Below, one piece after another: positions 19,174 to 27,639 of a stretch of 35,778 nucleotides of DNA. This stretch comes from a virus: positions 1 to 35,778 of IMG/VR virus record IMGVR_UViG_3300028025_000965; one strand, written 5' to 3'. The notes below the pieces were generated by a model, which searched no databases, was not told where the DNA came from, and saw only the letters and a program-made list of their open reading frames with translations. Position 1 is the stretch's first letter, and each line of letters begins with the position of its first letter. The translations under genes and the position numbers were made by a program.

Positions 19174-21455
19174 TAGTATGCTCCCATAATTTGCATAATA
19201 TTTTGTTCTTCATTTGCAGTCTGAACACTTGTTGTTGTTGCGTAAGATGATAAATCAACTGCAGCCCAAGTTAAACCTGTAGCAGTAGATGAGTCAGCCT
19301 TTAAGAAATATCCATTAGTTCCTACCGTTAACTTGCCTACAGTATCTGCACCAGTGCCAGCAAGTAAATCACCTTTAGCATCAAACAATGTAGGACTAAG
19401 AACATTGGCTAGTTCAAAAGCAGTAAAGGTGATGATTTCAAGAATGTCACCAGCAGCCAAGGCTGCAAGAGAAGTAATGCTTGTTCCATTAGTTGCTACA
19501 TAATCTGTTGTGCGAACTAAAAGAACACCATTGAGATATACTTGCTCTTTACCAGCAATGTATGAAAGAGTTAATCCATTATCATCAGCACCTGACTTAG
19601 ATGTTTCTCCACCAGTTGCTGTATAACGATAACGATAGATATCAGAGGTAGATGAAATAGATGCCCAAGCAGAACCATCCCACGCAAGCATTGCATTAGA
19701 TGTTGAGTTCCAATACAAAGCACCTTCAATAAGAGCATTGCCATCGTTGTCTACGCTAGGAGCAGAAGCCTTGGCTCCAAGATAACGGTCATCAAATGAA
19801 TCATATGAAGCAGCAGCAGCAGACGCAGAGGCTGCAGCAGCGGTTGCAGAACCAGCAACAGCATCTACATAATCTTTAGGTGCTGCGTCTTTAGCATTAA
19901 CTGGAGTTTTTAGATTCTTGACTGTGTAACTTGTATTAGCATCTAAGTCGCCTAGTAGTTGACCAGTAGTTCTGTTAAGGTATGAACCAGACAAATCAAC
20001 TGCGCCAGTTAAACCATCAACAGATAAAACTGCATCTGTTGGGGTGAGTAATTCTTGCCAGTTACCTAGTGTTGATGCAGGTGTTGCTGTAAGAATAAAT
20101 GATTTGTTAACATCTGTGCGAACCGCAACGTCACCAACTTGAGCAGTCAGCGCAAGCATATTAGCCTGTGAGTTAACTACTGATGTTTCAGATATAGCAA
20201 GCGCTGGAAGATGGTCTGTAGGAACCTTACCTGAACCATCAAGTGGCGCAAGACCATTAGCATAGCCAGCAACAGAAGCAATGTAGTTAATGCTTACAGC
20301 ATCTGTTCCAGATGTAGCCAAACCAAGGTTAGTAATCTTTTGGCTGTTCATTGAGAATGAACCTGTAGGTGCAGCAAGGTCTGTTACCTTAGATGTTCTT
20401 ACTTGTGTATCAAAGTCTGAGATAGTTGATGCAGCCTGTGTGCCAGTGTGGTTAGCACGGGCTAGTGGGTCAGTTGCTAACTTGCTAAGAGCAATACCAG
20501 CAGAAGCATTTATGTCAGCGTTAACAATAGTGCCATCTACCAAGTCAGCAGATGTAATAGTTCCACCAAGGTCTAACTTAGTCTTAGCGATAGCGGCAGT
20601 TGCCGATACGTCTGCGTTAACAATTGTGCCATCGGCAATCATTGTTGATGTAACTGTGCCTGTATCACCAGCAGTAATTGCTGTGCCAGAAATCTTTGTC
20701 TTGTCAATAGCGGCTGATGAGTTGATGTCAGCATTGACTATGGTTCCGTCAAGAATCATAGTGCTTGTTACTGTGCCAGTATCGGCTGCTGTAATAGCAG
20801 TTCCTGAAATCTTAGTCTTAGCAATTGCTGCAGATGAATTAATATCGGCATCTACGATAGTGCCGTTGGCAATCATTGTAGAAGTTACTGTTCCAGTATC
20901 AGTGGTATAAACACCATTGGTTACTGTGCCAGCATTTCCAGATACGCTGCCAGTGACGTTACCAGTTAAGTTACCAGTAAAGGTTCCAGCAATTGCACCT
21001 GTTCCAGTAATGGTTGGGCTAGTTAAAGTCTTGTTAGTCAGGGTCTGAGTATCAGTAGTTCCCACTACGGAACCGCTTACTCCGTGAACTGTGTGAGTTC
21101 CTGTTCCATCATTGTAAGCAGCAGATGCTTCAATGTGAAGGTTGGCTTCTCTGAAATCTCTACCTACTGCCATATGGCGAACAACTGCACCAGCAGAGTG
21201 AGCAGAACCAGTGCCAGCATTCTCAACACCACGAGTAATAGTTACTGTGTTGCCAGAAGTATAATTGGATATATCTACAATTTCTTCAAGGGCAGTATCA
21301 GGGTCAATCACCACCGTAAAAGTTTGACCAGCCGATGGGCTTACACCACCAAGAAGTGTTGATGCAGACACAACAGTCATACTTGTATCAGTTGAGTTCA
21401 ATGCGCTACTTAGCGTTGTCTGTTGTGAACGTGAGGAATATTTTCTAGTTGTCAT
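19173..21455 (-). CDS. Long tail fibre protein (760 aa)
   Basis: The N-terminal part has short beta-repeats (TLSSALNSTDTSMTVVSAS) and a GTHTVHGVSGSVVGT segment typical of phage fibre baseplate-attachment regions. Residues about 185-305 hold three 39-aa repeats of the GTVTSTMIADGTIVNAD / SSAAI.KTKISGTAIT type. The remainder is a coiled-coil and beta-helix shaft ending in a KADSSTATGLTWAAVDLSSY tip. It binds the host surface. The start is the ATG at 21455. Confidence 0.8.
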   Translation of the reverse strand: MTTRKYSSRSQQTTLSSALNSTDTSMTVVSASTLLGGVSPSAGQTFTVVIDPDTALEEIVDISNYTSGNTVTITRGVENAGTGSAHSAGAVVRHMAVGRDFREANLHIEASAAYNDGTGTHTVHGVSGSVVGTTDTQTLTNKTLTSPTITGTGAIAGTFTGNLTGNVTGSVSGNAGTVTNGVYTTDTGTVTSTMIANGTIVDADINSSAAIAKTKISGTAITAADTGTVTSTMILDGTIVNADINSSAAIDKTKISGTAITAGDTGTVTSTMIADGTIVNADVSATAAIAKTKLDLGGTITSADLVDGTIVNADINASAGIALSKLATDPLARANHTGTQAASTISDFDTQVRTSKVTDLAAPTGSFSMNSQKITNLGLATSGTDAVSINYIASVAGYANGLAPLDGSGKVPTDHLPALAISETSVVNSQANMLALTAQVGDVAVRTDVNKSFILTATPASTLGNWQELLTPTDAVLSVDGLTGAVDLSGSYLNRTTGQLLGDLDANTSYTVKNLKTPVNAKDAAPKDYVDAVAGSATAAAASASAAAASYDSFDDRYLGAKASAPSVDNDGNALIEGALYWNSTSNAMLAWDGSAWASISSTSDIYRYRYTATGGETSKSGADDNGLTLSYIAGKEQVYLNGVLLVRTTDYVATNGTSITSLAALAAGDILEIITFTAFELANVLSPTLFDAKGDLLAGTGADTVGKLTVGTNGYFLKADSSTATGLTWAAVDLSSYATTTSVQTANEEQNIMQIMGAY
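20550..20905 (-). repeat. Three 117-bp tandem repeats within the fibre gene
   Basis: The phrase ending GTATC recurs at 20900, 20783 and 20666 (117 bases apart each time). It encodes the GTVTSTMI.DGTIVNAD.SSAAI.KTKISGTAIT unit of 39 residues. The repeats are diverged at third positions, so they are old or under selection for length. Further looser copies of the IVNADI phrase follow toward 20530. Confidence 0.8.
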
Positions 21456-21462
21456 TTTTTAC

Positions 21463-22383
21463 CTATCGGCTGTAGTGGACGCGGATTGGATAGAGCGTTT
21501 GTTGTCTTTGTGTTTCTTCGTTCAAGCGTTGTGTATATAGAGCATAAAGTTGCTTGGTAGCAGACTGAGATGAACCGTATGGGCGTTTAGCATCTGTCTC
21601 ATCAGCCTGTGGGCTGACCTGAGCAGCACGTGCTGGGTCAAGATAGGTAAGCAAACGATATGCAGAACCTAGAGTAATTACATCCTTACAAGATTCTGGT
21701 AAACCAGTTTGTGTTGAGAAGTCTTGACTGTTAGTTGTAAACGCTTCTGGGTCTGTAGCGTAGATAACTTTTACGGTTCTTCCAGGGGTAATATAGTCAC
21801 CAATGGTTATGGTTTGAGCATTCGCTCCAAAGGTTGTAGAATCTGCTACTGAATCCCAAGACCAACGGCGGACAGGAATCCATTCTTCAGATGGACCTAC
21901 TGACTGCCACATAATGGTTAAGATATTTTGGATGTTCAAATCATTAAAATCATAAGTTGTCTTAGCAGCGTTGAATGTAAAAGTAGTTACCTTAGCAGCA
22001 AAGATAGAAGAACCAACTGCACGAATTGTATCGTTGATTGCCTTTTTAATCACATAACGTGGGAATGTAGGTGAGATAGTAACCTTAGAATCTAGTGTAT
22101 GAGTTGCTGCTGCAGTTCCCAAGTATCCTCTACCCCAAGGAGCGACAGTTGCTGTGTTAGAGATACGGTCAAATGAATCAATCCACATTAACTCTTCATC
22201 AACCTCTACTACACCCTTGCCAATGTTCTCAGTAGAACCTAGGTCCAATACTGTAGGTGAAGCGCTAGATGATGTTGTTGTAGATACAGCAGTGCGAAGA
22301 TAGGTTGCTCTGTCCTGGTTAAAGGTATAACCTGAAAGGTTAAGTTGGACTTCATCAATGATGTTGGTTAGTGTAGTTGTCAC
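21463..22383 (-). CDS. Virion neck/connector-type protein (306 aa)
   Basis: The GTG at 22383 overlaps the upstream stop (GTGA). The product starts with a helical hairpin (TLTNIIDEVQLNLSGY) and then beta-rich blocks, including VVEVDEELMWIDSF, a GRGYLGTAAATH loop and IMWQSVGPSEEWIPV. The C-terminal helix is QLYALYTQRLNEETQRQQ. The size and N-terminal helices resemble tail-tubular/neck proteins of podovirus-like phages. A connector role is inferred from position between capsid and fibre. Confidence 0.55.
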   Translation of the reverse strand: MTTTLTNIIDEVQLNLSGYTFNQDRATYLRTAVSTTTSSSASPTVLDLGSTENIGKGVVEVDEELMWIDSFDRISNTATVAPWGRGYLGTAAATHTLDSKVTISPTFPRYVIKKAINDTIRAVGSSIFAAKVTTFTFNAAKTTYDFNDLNIQNILTIMWQSVGPSEEWIPVRRWSWDSVADSTTFGANAQTITIGDYITPGRTVKVIYATDPEAFTTNSQDFSTQTGLPESCKDVITLGSAYRLLTYLDPARAAQVSPQADETDAKRPYGSSQSATKQLYALYTQRLNEETQRQQTLYPIRVHYSR

Positions 22384-22646
22384 GCGTTGATGCTCCTTAA
22401 GGCTGCAGGGGCTGCTAAGCCAGTTGTTCCAGCAAGTTCATTACAGATGCCATCTAAGTCTTTAAACTTATCTCTTGTGCGTCCAGCCTGTGCTTTGATA
22501 TTAAGAGCACCAACAGTAGGCATACCAGTAGTTCCAGCCCAAGCATTAGCAGCGCCTTGTTCATCAAGGTATTTTGTTACATCAGTAATACCAGCAAGAC
22601 GATTAAGTTCTGCGGTAAGACTGCTTCCTGCTTTGCCAAGTGCCAT
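22380..22646 (-). CDS. Hypothetical virion protein (88 aa)
   Basis: The product begins MALGKAGSSLTAELNRLAG and has Gly/Ala/Thr-rich repeat-like phrases (AGTTGMPTVGALN, AGTTGLAAPAAL). Similar short proteins are common in actinophage tail or head-tail regions. The function is unknown. It overlaps the neck gene by 4 bases (GTGA). Confidence 0.55.
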   Translation of the reverse strand: MALGKAGSSLTAELNRLAGITDVTKYLDEQGAANAWAGTTGMPTVGALNIKAQAGRTRDKFKDLDGICNELAGTTGLAAPAALRSINA

Positions 22647-22654
22647 TTGTTGTC

Positions 22655-23389
22655 CTATCTAGGTGTAATGATTTTCTTTTCTGGAGTAATAAGTTTTGAC
22701 TTAGGTGCTTCTTTAGGTTTACCAAAGAATGCTTTGTAGTAATGCTCATCCAGTGAGAAGCGTTTCATATGTGGAGCAGTGGCTGCCGTATGGCAGTAGA
22801 GTGGAACTTCAGCCTTATCGCATAGGGCGAAGAAGAATATATCTTCACCTATGAACTTAGTGCCTCTGCCCATCTCCATAAACATCTGCCCCTCTGGGGC
22901 TACAGTGCGGACCTTCTCAACCACACTACGGTGCATCAAGATATATCCCATACCTGCTGCATCTACTTTAATTAACTTGTTCTCTGGAAGTGGATGAACT
23001 CTTGCCAATCCAAATCCGCCCTCACCAGTATTAGTAAAACTAAATACGGTAGGCATTGGAACCATTAGTGGCTCTTCTGGGTTATCTGTTGTGAAGTAAA
23101 CACCTGTAACCATTGGACGCTCTTTAGCATCCTTGTTGTCCCATAGTAACTTGAATGTATCTGGACTAATCACTACATCTGAATCTACCCATAGTAGCCA
23201 TTCGTGGTCAGTCTTGTCATACCAGTATTCAATTACTGTCTGTCGTTGTCTTGCAATCTGGTTGCCTTGGCTCCGCAAAGAAGTGCTAAATGTAATACCA
23301 GACTTAAGTAATACATCTGTAACACCTTGCATAAACTTGCCATCAACCATACCATTATCGCACCAGGCGATTGCTACTGATTCTTGCAT
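22655..23389 (-). CDS. Glycosyltransferase (GT-A type)
   Basis: This is a 244-aa protein with a GT-A fold. Its nucleotide-sugar site WVDSDV (67-72) is the DxD motif that binds metal and donor. A second acidic motif GEDIFFF (181-187) and His200 fit the catalytic pocket, and a Gly-rich NTGEGGFGLAR stretch lies between. It could glycosylate virion proteins, or host wall polymers to block other phages. Its place among head and tail genes favours modification of the virion. The ATG follows TAGGGGACA. Confidence 0.75.
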   Translation of the reverse strand: MQESVAIAWCDNGMVDGKFMQGVTDVLLKSGITFSTSLRSQGNQIARQRQTVIEYWYDKTDHEWLLWVDSDVVISPDTFKLLWDNKDAKERPMVTGVYFTTDNPEEPLMVPMPTVFSFTNTGEGGFGLARVHPLPENKLIKVDAAGMGYILMHRSVVEKVRTVAPEGQMFMEMGRGTKFIGEDIFFFALCDKAEVPLYCHTAATAPHMKRFSLDEHYYKAFFGKPKEAPKSKLITPEKKIITPR

Positions 23390-23403
23390 TGTCCCCTACT
23401 TTC

Positions 23404-23661
23404 TTACCACTTGACTTTATCAGCCCAATAGGCTGCAGACATTTTTCCTTTGGCTATATTCTTTGCGTGACGTGCTTTGAATGAAGCCTGTCTAGCAGTT
23501 GGCTTCTTGTCACCAGTTACGCCTTGTTGCCCGAAGCGGATAGTCTTTATTTTGCTACCCTCTTTGGCCACAACTACGTGTGATTTCTCTGGGTGATTAG
23601 GGGTGCGCTTAGGTTTATTAAACCCTGACACCCCTGCTCGCTTTAATCTTGGGTCTTGCAT
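23404..23661 (-). CDS. Basic small virion-region protein (85 aa)
   Basis: The product is Lys/Arg-rich throughout (RLKRAGVSGFNKPKRTPNHPEKSH, HAKNIAKGKMSAAYWADKVKW). The ATG overlaps the upstream stop (TAATG). It is the third of three adjacent small basic proteins. It could bind DNA or RNA inside the head; no family is recognised. Confidence 0.5.
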   Translation of the reverse strand: MQDPRLKRAGVSGFNKPKRTPNHPEKSHVVVAKEGSKIKTIRFGQQGVTGDKKPTARQASFKARHAKNIAKGKMSAAYWADKVKW

Positions 23662-23849
23662 TATTGAGCCGTATTTGGATATGAGCCAGTCTTTTTGCGG
23701 ATGGCTTCTTTAAGGGCTAGACCTTTTTCAAAATCAGATAGCTGCTTCTTGCGTGCCTTAGTATCAAGTGGAGACACCTTGGTCTTACCAGTAAGCATAT
23801 CCTGAATCTTTTTTGGATTCAGTCTAGGAGTATTAGGTTGGTTTGGCAT
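23661..23849 (-). CDS. Basic small virion-region protein (62 aa)
   Basis: A Lys-rich helical protein (PKKIQDMLTGKTKVSPLD, KARKKQLSDFEKGLALKEAIRKKTG). The start follows directly on the stop of the 49-aa gene (TAA ATG), which suggests coupling. Probably nucleic-acid binding; function unknown. Confidence 0.5.
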   Translation of the reverse strand: MPNQPNTPRLNPKKIQDMLTGKTKVSPLDTKARKKQLSDFEKGLALKEAIRKKTGSYPNTAQ

Positions 23850-23999
23850 TTACTTCTTCTTGCCCATCTTCTTCATACCCTTTTTCATTTCCATCATTTT
23901 CTCAGCTTTAGATTCCATCTTCTCACCCTTGGCGTAAGCCTTGGCAGCCTTCTTACCTTTTGCTGTGTATGGGAATTTCTTGTCTCCTACTTTTGGCAT
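23850..23999 (-). CDS. Extremely Lys-rich peptide (49 aa)
   Basis: The ATG is at 23999 and the stop at 23850 is followed at once by the next gene's ATG. Around 40% of residues are Lys, and the C-terminal half is a Lys/Met/Glu helix. Such polycations condense or neutralise DNA. It lies in the head/neck part of the late operon, suggesting a packaged DNA-binding peptide. Confidence 0.5.
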   Translation of the reverse strand: MPKVGDKKFPYTAKGKKAAKAYAKGEKMESKAEKMMEMKKGMKKMGKKK

Positions 24000-24460
24000 T
24001 ATACTTGTCCAATCTCTTTAAGAATTGCTGCGGATTTTTTATTTATATCTTTTGCTTTGGGCATAGTCTCAGAGTTATAAGCCTTATTTAAGGTCTCAGA
24101 AGCTTCGTGTGCTTCCTTGATATGTCTCATCGACGTTCCCGCTGGTTGCATACCTTGAGACTTGGCATCTCTATAAGCTTGCAATTCAGCATTCCATTTC
24201 TTATCTGGAATATCTCTTGTTGCATCTCCTGCATTCATTTGTAATGTTTTAACTTTACAGCCAAAACAATTACAGTCTTCAGTGCAGTCTTCTACTTGTA
24301 TGGTGTATTGGCCATAGCCTTCCCATACGGTAGAAGATGTTTCTTCGCAGTTAGTGCAGCCCCATAAGGATACACTTTCTTTAAACTGTCCTTCTTCTAC
24401 CCAGTAATCAGTCTTCAATACCTTGCCTATGTGCCCTCTTGTTTTGCAATCGTATGTCAT
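23999..24460 (-). CDS. Cys-rich zinc protein (153 aa) in head/neck region
   Basis: Cysteines C5, C35/C38, C59, C63, C65 and C68 cluster in the N-terminal half (WGCTNCEE, EDCNCFGCK) and can bind one or two zinc ions. The C-terminal half is helical and polar (ELQAYRDAKSQG, HIKEAHEASETLNKAY). The ATG follows TAAGGGGACAA. The function is unknown; a structural or completion role is inferred from position. Confidence 0.55.
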   Translation of the reverse strand: MTYDCKTRGHIGKVLKTDYWVEEGQFKESVSLWGCTNCEETSSTVWEGYGQYTIQVEDCTEDCNCFGCKVKTLQMNAGDATRDIPDKKWNAELQAYRDAKSQGMQPAGTSMRHIKEAHEASETLNKAYNSETMPKAKDINKKSAAILKEIGQV

Positions 24461-24468
24461 TTGTCCCC

Positions 24469-24738
24469 TTACGCTGCTGTAAAGTTTGCCTCTGTTATTC
24501 CTATGCCAGCTGCAATCAATGCTGCTTTAATTGTATCATCAACCGTATGCTTGTGACCACCAATATAAAACTCTTCGTATGTTTCTACGCTTGGGTCTAA
24601 TGGATAACGATTAATTCTGTATGTCCCATTTTGCTTTACTACTGTAGTTCCTACGTTTCTCTTATAGAAATAAAATAGACGATGATTGCCAGTAGGTCCT
24701 TCTTGAACCCTTGGTGTAGTAAAAATATAATCTGCCAT
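24469..24738 (-). CDS. Small virion protein (89 aa) downstream of the capsid gene
   Basis: A beta-rich protein (YIFTTPRVQEGP, HRLFYFYKRNVGTTVV, EEFYIGGHKHTV) with a helical C-terminus (DDTIKAALIAAG). The ATG follows AAGGAGAACTA. It is next after the major capsid gene and a hairpin. It is probably a head-completion, decoration or neck protein. Confidence 0.55.
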   Translation of the reverse strand: MADYIFTTPRVQEGPTGNHRLFYFYKRNVGTTVVKQNGTYRINRYPLDPSVETYEEFYIGGHKHTVDDTIKAALIAAGIGITEANFTAA

Positions 24739-24766
24739 TAGTTCTCCTTAGTGAACTCAATGTAAA

Positions 24767-24786
24767 CCAGGAGCCGAAGCCCCTGG
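24767..24786 (-). terminator. UUCG-loop hairpin after the capsid gene
   Basis: On the minus strand CCAGGGGC pairs with GCTCCTGG (one G-T pair) around a TTCG loop, a very stable tetraloop. Only TTT follows, so it is probably a weak terminator or 3' stabiliser that keeps capsid mRNA abundant relative to downstream genes. Confidence 0.55.
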
Positions 24787-24801
24787 CCTACCTTCAATCA
24801 A

Positions 24802-25758
24802 CTAAGCGATTGATGAACCTGATTCGATTCGGTATAGTGCTTCTTCGCGGTAGCGCTTGAACCCAAGAACGCCATACCAACCCATTGGGCGGTGACGCAT
24901 CAAACGGTCAACTACTGGTCCGATAACTACGTGTGGCTCTTCAGCAACTGCTTCTGCAAGTGCTTGTTGGCCAGCAAGAATTGTGCGGTAAACGCGTGCA
25001 GATGAAGAACCATCTGTTGCGTTGTAAAGACGTGGAGATTCTACGAAGTATGCACCTTCGTATTGTCCGATTTCTCCAGCCCAGATGCGGTCTTGTGCAG
25101 AACCGTATTGGTTTGGAAGCAACCAGCCAGCAGAACCTGTCTCAGCACGAAGGTCGTGTGAAACTTCTGGGTGGATACCAGCCCAGTATAGGCTGCCCTT
25201 ACGAGCAACTGACTTGTTAGCACGTAGCTTCGCAACAGCCTTACGGATGTTAGCAGAAGAAATTGTTGCAGCAGCAGTAATTGTTGCTGTAGATGTTGCT
25301 GTTGAACCTGAGTAGATTACGTTTGATCCTTGGCGAAGTTCAGTCATCGCGATTGAGTCAATAGAATCTGCAAGGTTGAAAGCAATAATGTTAGCGATTG
25401 CTGGGTCTACATCAGCAAGGCTGAAGAGTTCCAACGCACGTGTAACAAGAACTGAGTTACCATACTCTGCAAGAGTAATGGTTACTGATGTTGGTGTAGA
25501 CATTGCTACTGAGTCAACATCATCGTTTTCAGTTAGTGCTGTTGTTGCGGTTGATAGGTCAACATAGCGTTGTAGAACGACTGTTGAGCCAGGTGTTGAT
25601 TGGTTGGTTGGGCGCTTATCTGCGACAGAACGAATTAGGGGTTCTGAGCGCAAAGCGAATTCTAGAAGACGGTCATACGCCTTCTGGACCAGACCAGCAG
25701 CACCAGCTGTTCCTCCTAGTGAAGAAGAACCTGTTGTGGTATAGGCTACTGTAGCCAT
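24802..25758 (-). CDS. Major capsid protein (318 aa)
   Basis: Size, composition and layout fit a HK97-fold capsid protein, of a type similar to the N4 gp56 group. The N-arm has a long helix (VQKAYDRLLEFALRSEPLIRSVAD), then VVLQRYVDLSTA (E-loop start), a helix-strand unit TITLAEYGNSVLVTRALELF and the P-domain SADIDPAI-like helix. A conserved-looking AGIHPEVSHDLR and C-terminal VVIGPVVDRLMRHRPMG complete it. The gene has the strongest ribosome-binding site seen (GGAGGTGA) within a hairpin, follows the scaffold gene and precedes small head proteins, as expected. Confidence 0.85.
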   Translation of the reverse strand: MATVAYTTTGSSSLGGTAGAAGLVQKAYDRLLEFALRSEPLIRSVADKRPTNQSTPGSTVVLQRYVDLSTATTALTENDDVDSVAMSTPTSVTITLAEYGNSVLVTRALELFSLADVDPAIANIIAFNLADSIDSIAMTELRQGSNVIYSGSTATSTATITAAATISSANIRKAVAKLRANKSVARKGSLYWAGIHPEVSHDLRAETGSAGWLLPNQYGSAQDRIWAGEIGQYEGAYFVESPRLYNATDGSSSARVYRTILAGQQALAEAVAEEPHVVIGPVVDRLMRHRPMGWYGVLGFKRYREEALYRIESGSSIA

Positions 25759-25762
25759 TGCG

Positions 25763-25777
25763 TCACCTCCAAGGTGA
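25763..25777 (-). promoter_or_regulatory. Ribosome-binding site of capsid gene inside a perfect hairpin
   Basis: TCACCT (minus strand, 25777-25772), loop TGG, then AGGTGA (25768-25763) form a 6-bp hairpin. It contains the strong Shine-Dalgarno GGAGGTGA, six bases before the capsid ATG. Such pairing can delay or tune capsid translation. Confidence 0.6.
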
Positions 25778-25796
25778 TTAAGTTAAACTATGATTA

Positions 25797-26273
25797 TTAT
25801 TGTGAACGAAGAAGTGAAAGAATCTCATCCGCCGATTGAGCGTTATCAAGTTTCATATTCAAATCTTCTGATTTGTCAGGTGTAAGTGCACCCTGTGTAA
25901 CGTTATCTTGCTGACGTAATGCAGCACGGTCAACGTCACTTACCTTAGATGCTTCCTGCGATTGGGTTAATCCAAACAAATCTCCGTTATCATCGAGCCA
26001 GTTATTAACTGATTCTTCGTTAACAGTATCTAAGTCTTTAAGGATTAGTCTAACTGCTTTAGGATTTACACCCTTCTTTTCTAGGACTTCTTTAACGGTC
26101 CGCTCACGCTGCTCCTTGGAAAAACTCTCAAGTTGCTCAGTGAGTTCTTTGATACGCTTTTCATCTGCACGCTTGGCTTTGCGTAACTTTTTAAGTAAGT
26201 CACTTCCGTCCATCGGTGCGTCTGACTCAGTATCTAAGTCGTCTTCGTCTTCATCCCAGTAGTTGTTGCTCAT
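25797..26273 (-). CDS. Scaffolding protein (158 aa)
   Basis: A strongly charged, mainly helical protein: acidic N-terminus (DEDEDDLDTESD), coiled-coil KLRKAKRADEKRIKELTEQLESF, then a flexible Gln/Asp-rich C-terminus (TQSQEASKVSDVDRAALRQQ) with a final ADEILSLLRS helix. It sits immediately upstream of the major capsid gene in transcription order, the usual scaffold position. The ATG has AGAAGGGTGGG before it. Confidence 0.75.
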   Translation of the reverse strand: MSNNYWDEDEDDLDTESDAPMDGSDLLKKLRKAKRADEKRIKELTEQLESFSKEQRERTVKEVLEKKGVNPKAVRLILKDLDTVNEESVNNWLDDNGDLFGLTQSQEASKVSDVDRAALRQQDNVTQGALTPDKSEDLNMKLDNAQSADEILSLLRSQ

Positions 26274-26391
26274 AGCAACCCACCCTTCTATTCGTTGTTA
26301 GTCGCAGGCCTCAGTTCAGTTCGGGGAAACTGGCTGGCTCCTACTCTCGGTCTTATACGCTGCACAGGGCCGATAGGTCCGTGTCAGGATT
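26274..26391. other. 118-base intergenic gap between 415-aa and scaffold genes
   Basis: No gene is supported here. The minus strand holds a TATAAG element without a convincing -35 box, and a short imperfect hairpin lies on the plus strand (CAGTT with AACTG near 26320-26332). Only a ribosome-binding site for the scaffold start (AGAAGGGTGGG) is clear. It may hold a weak promoter, but I cannot support one. Confidence 0.35.
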
Positions 26392-27639
26392 CTATATTTG
26401 TCCTGCTGTCTTTCCTTCAGACAAGGATACTTTACTCATACCAGATGAACCAGAGAATTGTGCAACCTCTCGGGCTGTCAATTTCTGACGGGCACGTTGC
26501 GCAGAGGCAAGAGAATTAAAGACTTCTTGTTCTGCCTTTGACTGGTCGTAGCCTTCCATAGTTGTTCCATAGATGCTGCTAAGCTTTTCAGCTGTAGGCA
26601 AGATGTCTGCTATAGTGGCGTATCCCTTTTGGGCTTCTGCTTGGGTGACTCCTTGTGCTGCTAGTTGCTCAGCTACATTCACACCAGCCTTTAGTCCTTG
26701 GCGTCCAGCAGCTACACCAATTTCAGCGGCAGCAACTTGACGTTGAATCTTCTGGAACTGTTGTGCTGGGTCTAATACGTATGCTACTAGGTCGGTATCG
26801 CCTATGCCGTAATAATCTTTAAGTTGTGATTGCACTGCTGGGTCAGCGTTACGAACCCTTTGCACTGCCGTTACTACTCGGTTAGATAGCTCCGTAGGAG
26901 ATACATCATTGGCAATGAACTGCTTAACATAAGCATCGTTATCGAACTGTGTAAGCCCATATGATCTAAGAGTCTGGCGGTAGGCATCTTCAACTGCTAG
27001 GTATTCAGCAGGGGAAAGGATGGATAAATTCTTTTTAAGCCTATCTTGATTAGCAGAAAATCTTAATTTATATTCTTCCGTGTTGGCTAATTCAGCCTTA
27101 ATTGTTTCTTCTCCGACACCACTGACGGCTAATTCTTTAATCTTAGGAATTAAACTAGCAAGTCCATAAGTTGTAAACTTAGCCGTAAGAGCTGCCATAA
27201 TATCATTAGCTTCCTTAGAAGCTTTCAATTCATCTGCTGTAGCAGTTGGAGTCTTTTGTCCTAAAGCTATTTGAGATAACCGTAATTGATTTCTAAGGGT
27301 ATCTGCTTCTTGCTGAAGGCGTAATTTATCTGCTTCGCTTTTTGCTTGTATTCCCTCAATATAAAGTCTATTCAGTTCATCCATTGCAGCTTGAACTTGA
27401 GCAGCTTCTTCATCCATTCGAGCAAATTCTTGGTTTGTTTTTTCTTCCATAGCAGCAAGATCAGCTTCAAGTTTTTGAGCTGGAGAAGCAGCTTTTTGTG
27501 CAGCGGCATTCTTAGCAGCGTTCTGAAAGCCTATGTCAACTAACTTCTCTGCAGCCATAGTATTAGCAGTATCTTTTACAGAGGTCTGAAATCCTTTAGC
27601 CATTGCATCAGCCATTTGTTGTTCTAAAGATTTTGCCAT
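26392..27639 (-). CDS. Large internal-virion-type helical protein (415 aa)
   Basis: The N-terminal half is a coiled coil rich in Ala, Glu and Gln (KLEADLAAMEEKTNQEFARMDEEAAQ; EADKLRLQQEADTLRNQLRL), then a globular helical part (YGLTQFDNDAYVKQFIAND, YGIGDTDLVAYVLDP). The start overlaps the upstream gene (TAATG). There are no enzyme motifs. It is one of four consecutive large helical proteins before the scaffold, like the internal core or ejection proteins of podovirus-like phages. Confidence 0.55.
   Translation of the reverse strand: MAKSLEQQMADAMAKGFQTSVKDTANTMAAEKLVDIGFQNAAKNAAAQKAASPAQKLEADLAAMEEKTNQEFARMDEEAAQVQAAMDELNRLYIEGIQAKSEADKLRLQQEADTLRNQLRLSQIALGQKTPTATADELKASKEANDIMAALTAKFTTYGLASLIPKIKELAVSGVGEETIKAELANTEEYKLRFSANQDRLKKNLSILSPAEYLAVEDAYRQTLRSYGLTQFDNDAYVKQFIANDVSPTELSNRVVTAVQRVRNADPAVQSQLKDYYGIGDTDLVAYVLDPAQQFQKIQRQVAAAEIGVAAGRQGLKAGVNVAEQLAAQGVTQAEAQKGYATIADILPTAEKLSSIYGTTMEGYDQSKAEQEVFNSLASAQRARQKLTAREVAQFSGSSGMSKVSLSEGKTAGQI

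Noticed and set aside
20290-20910. Rightward 206-aa ORF opposite the fibre gene
   Set aside because: Reverse reading of the tandem repeats; no promoter or ribosome-binding site.
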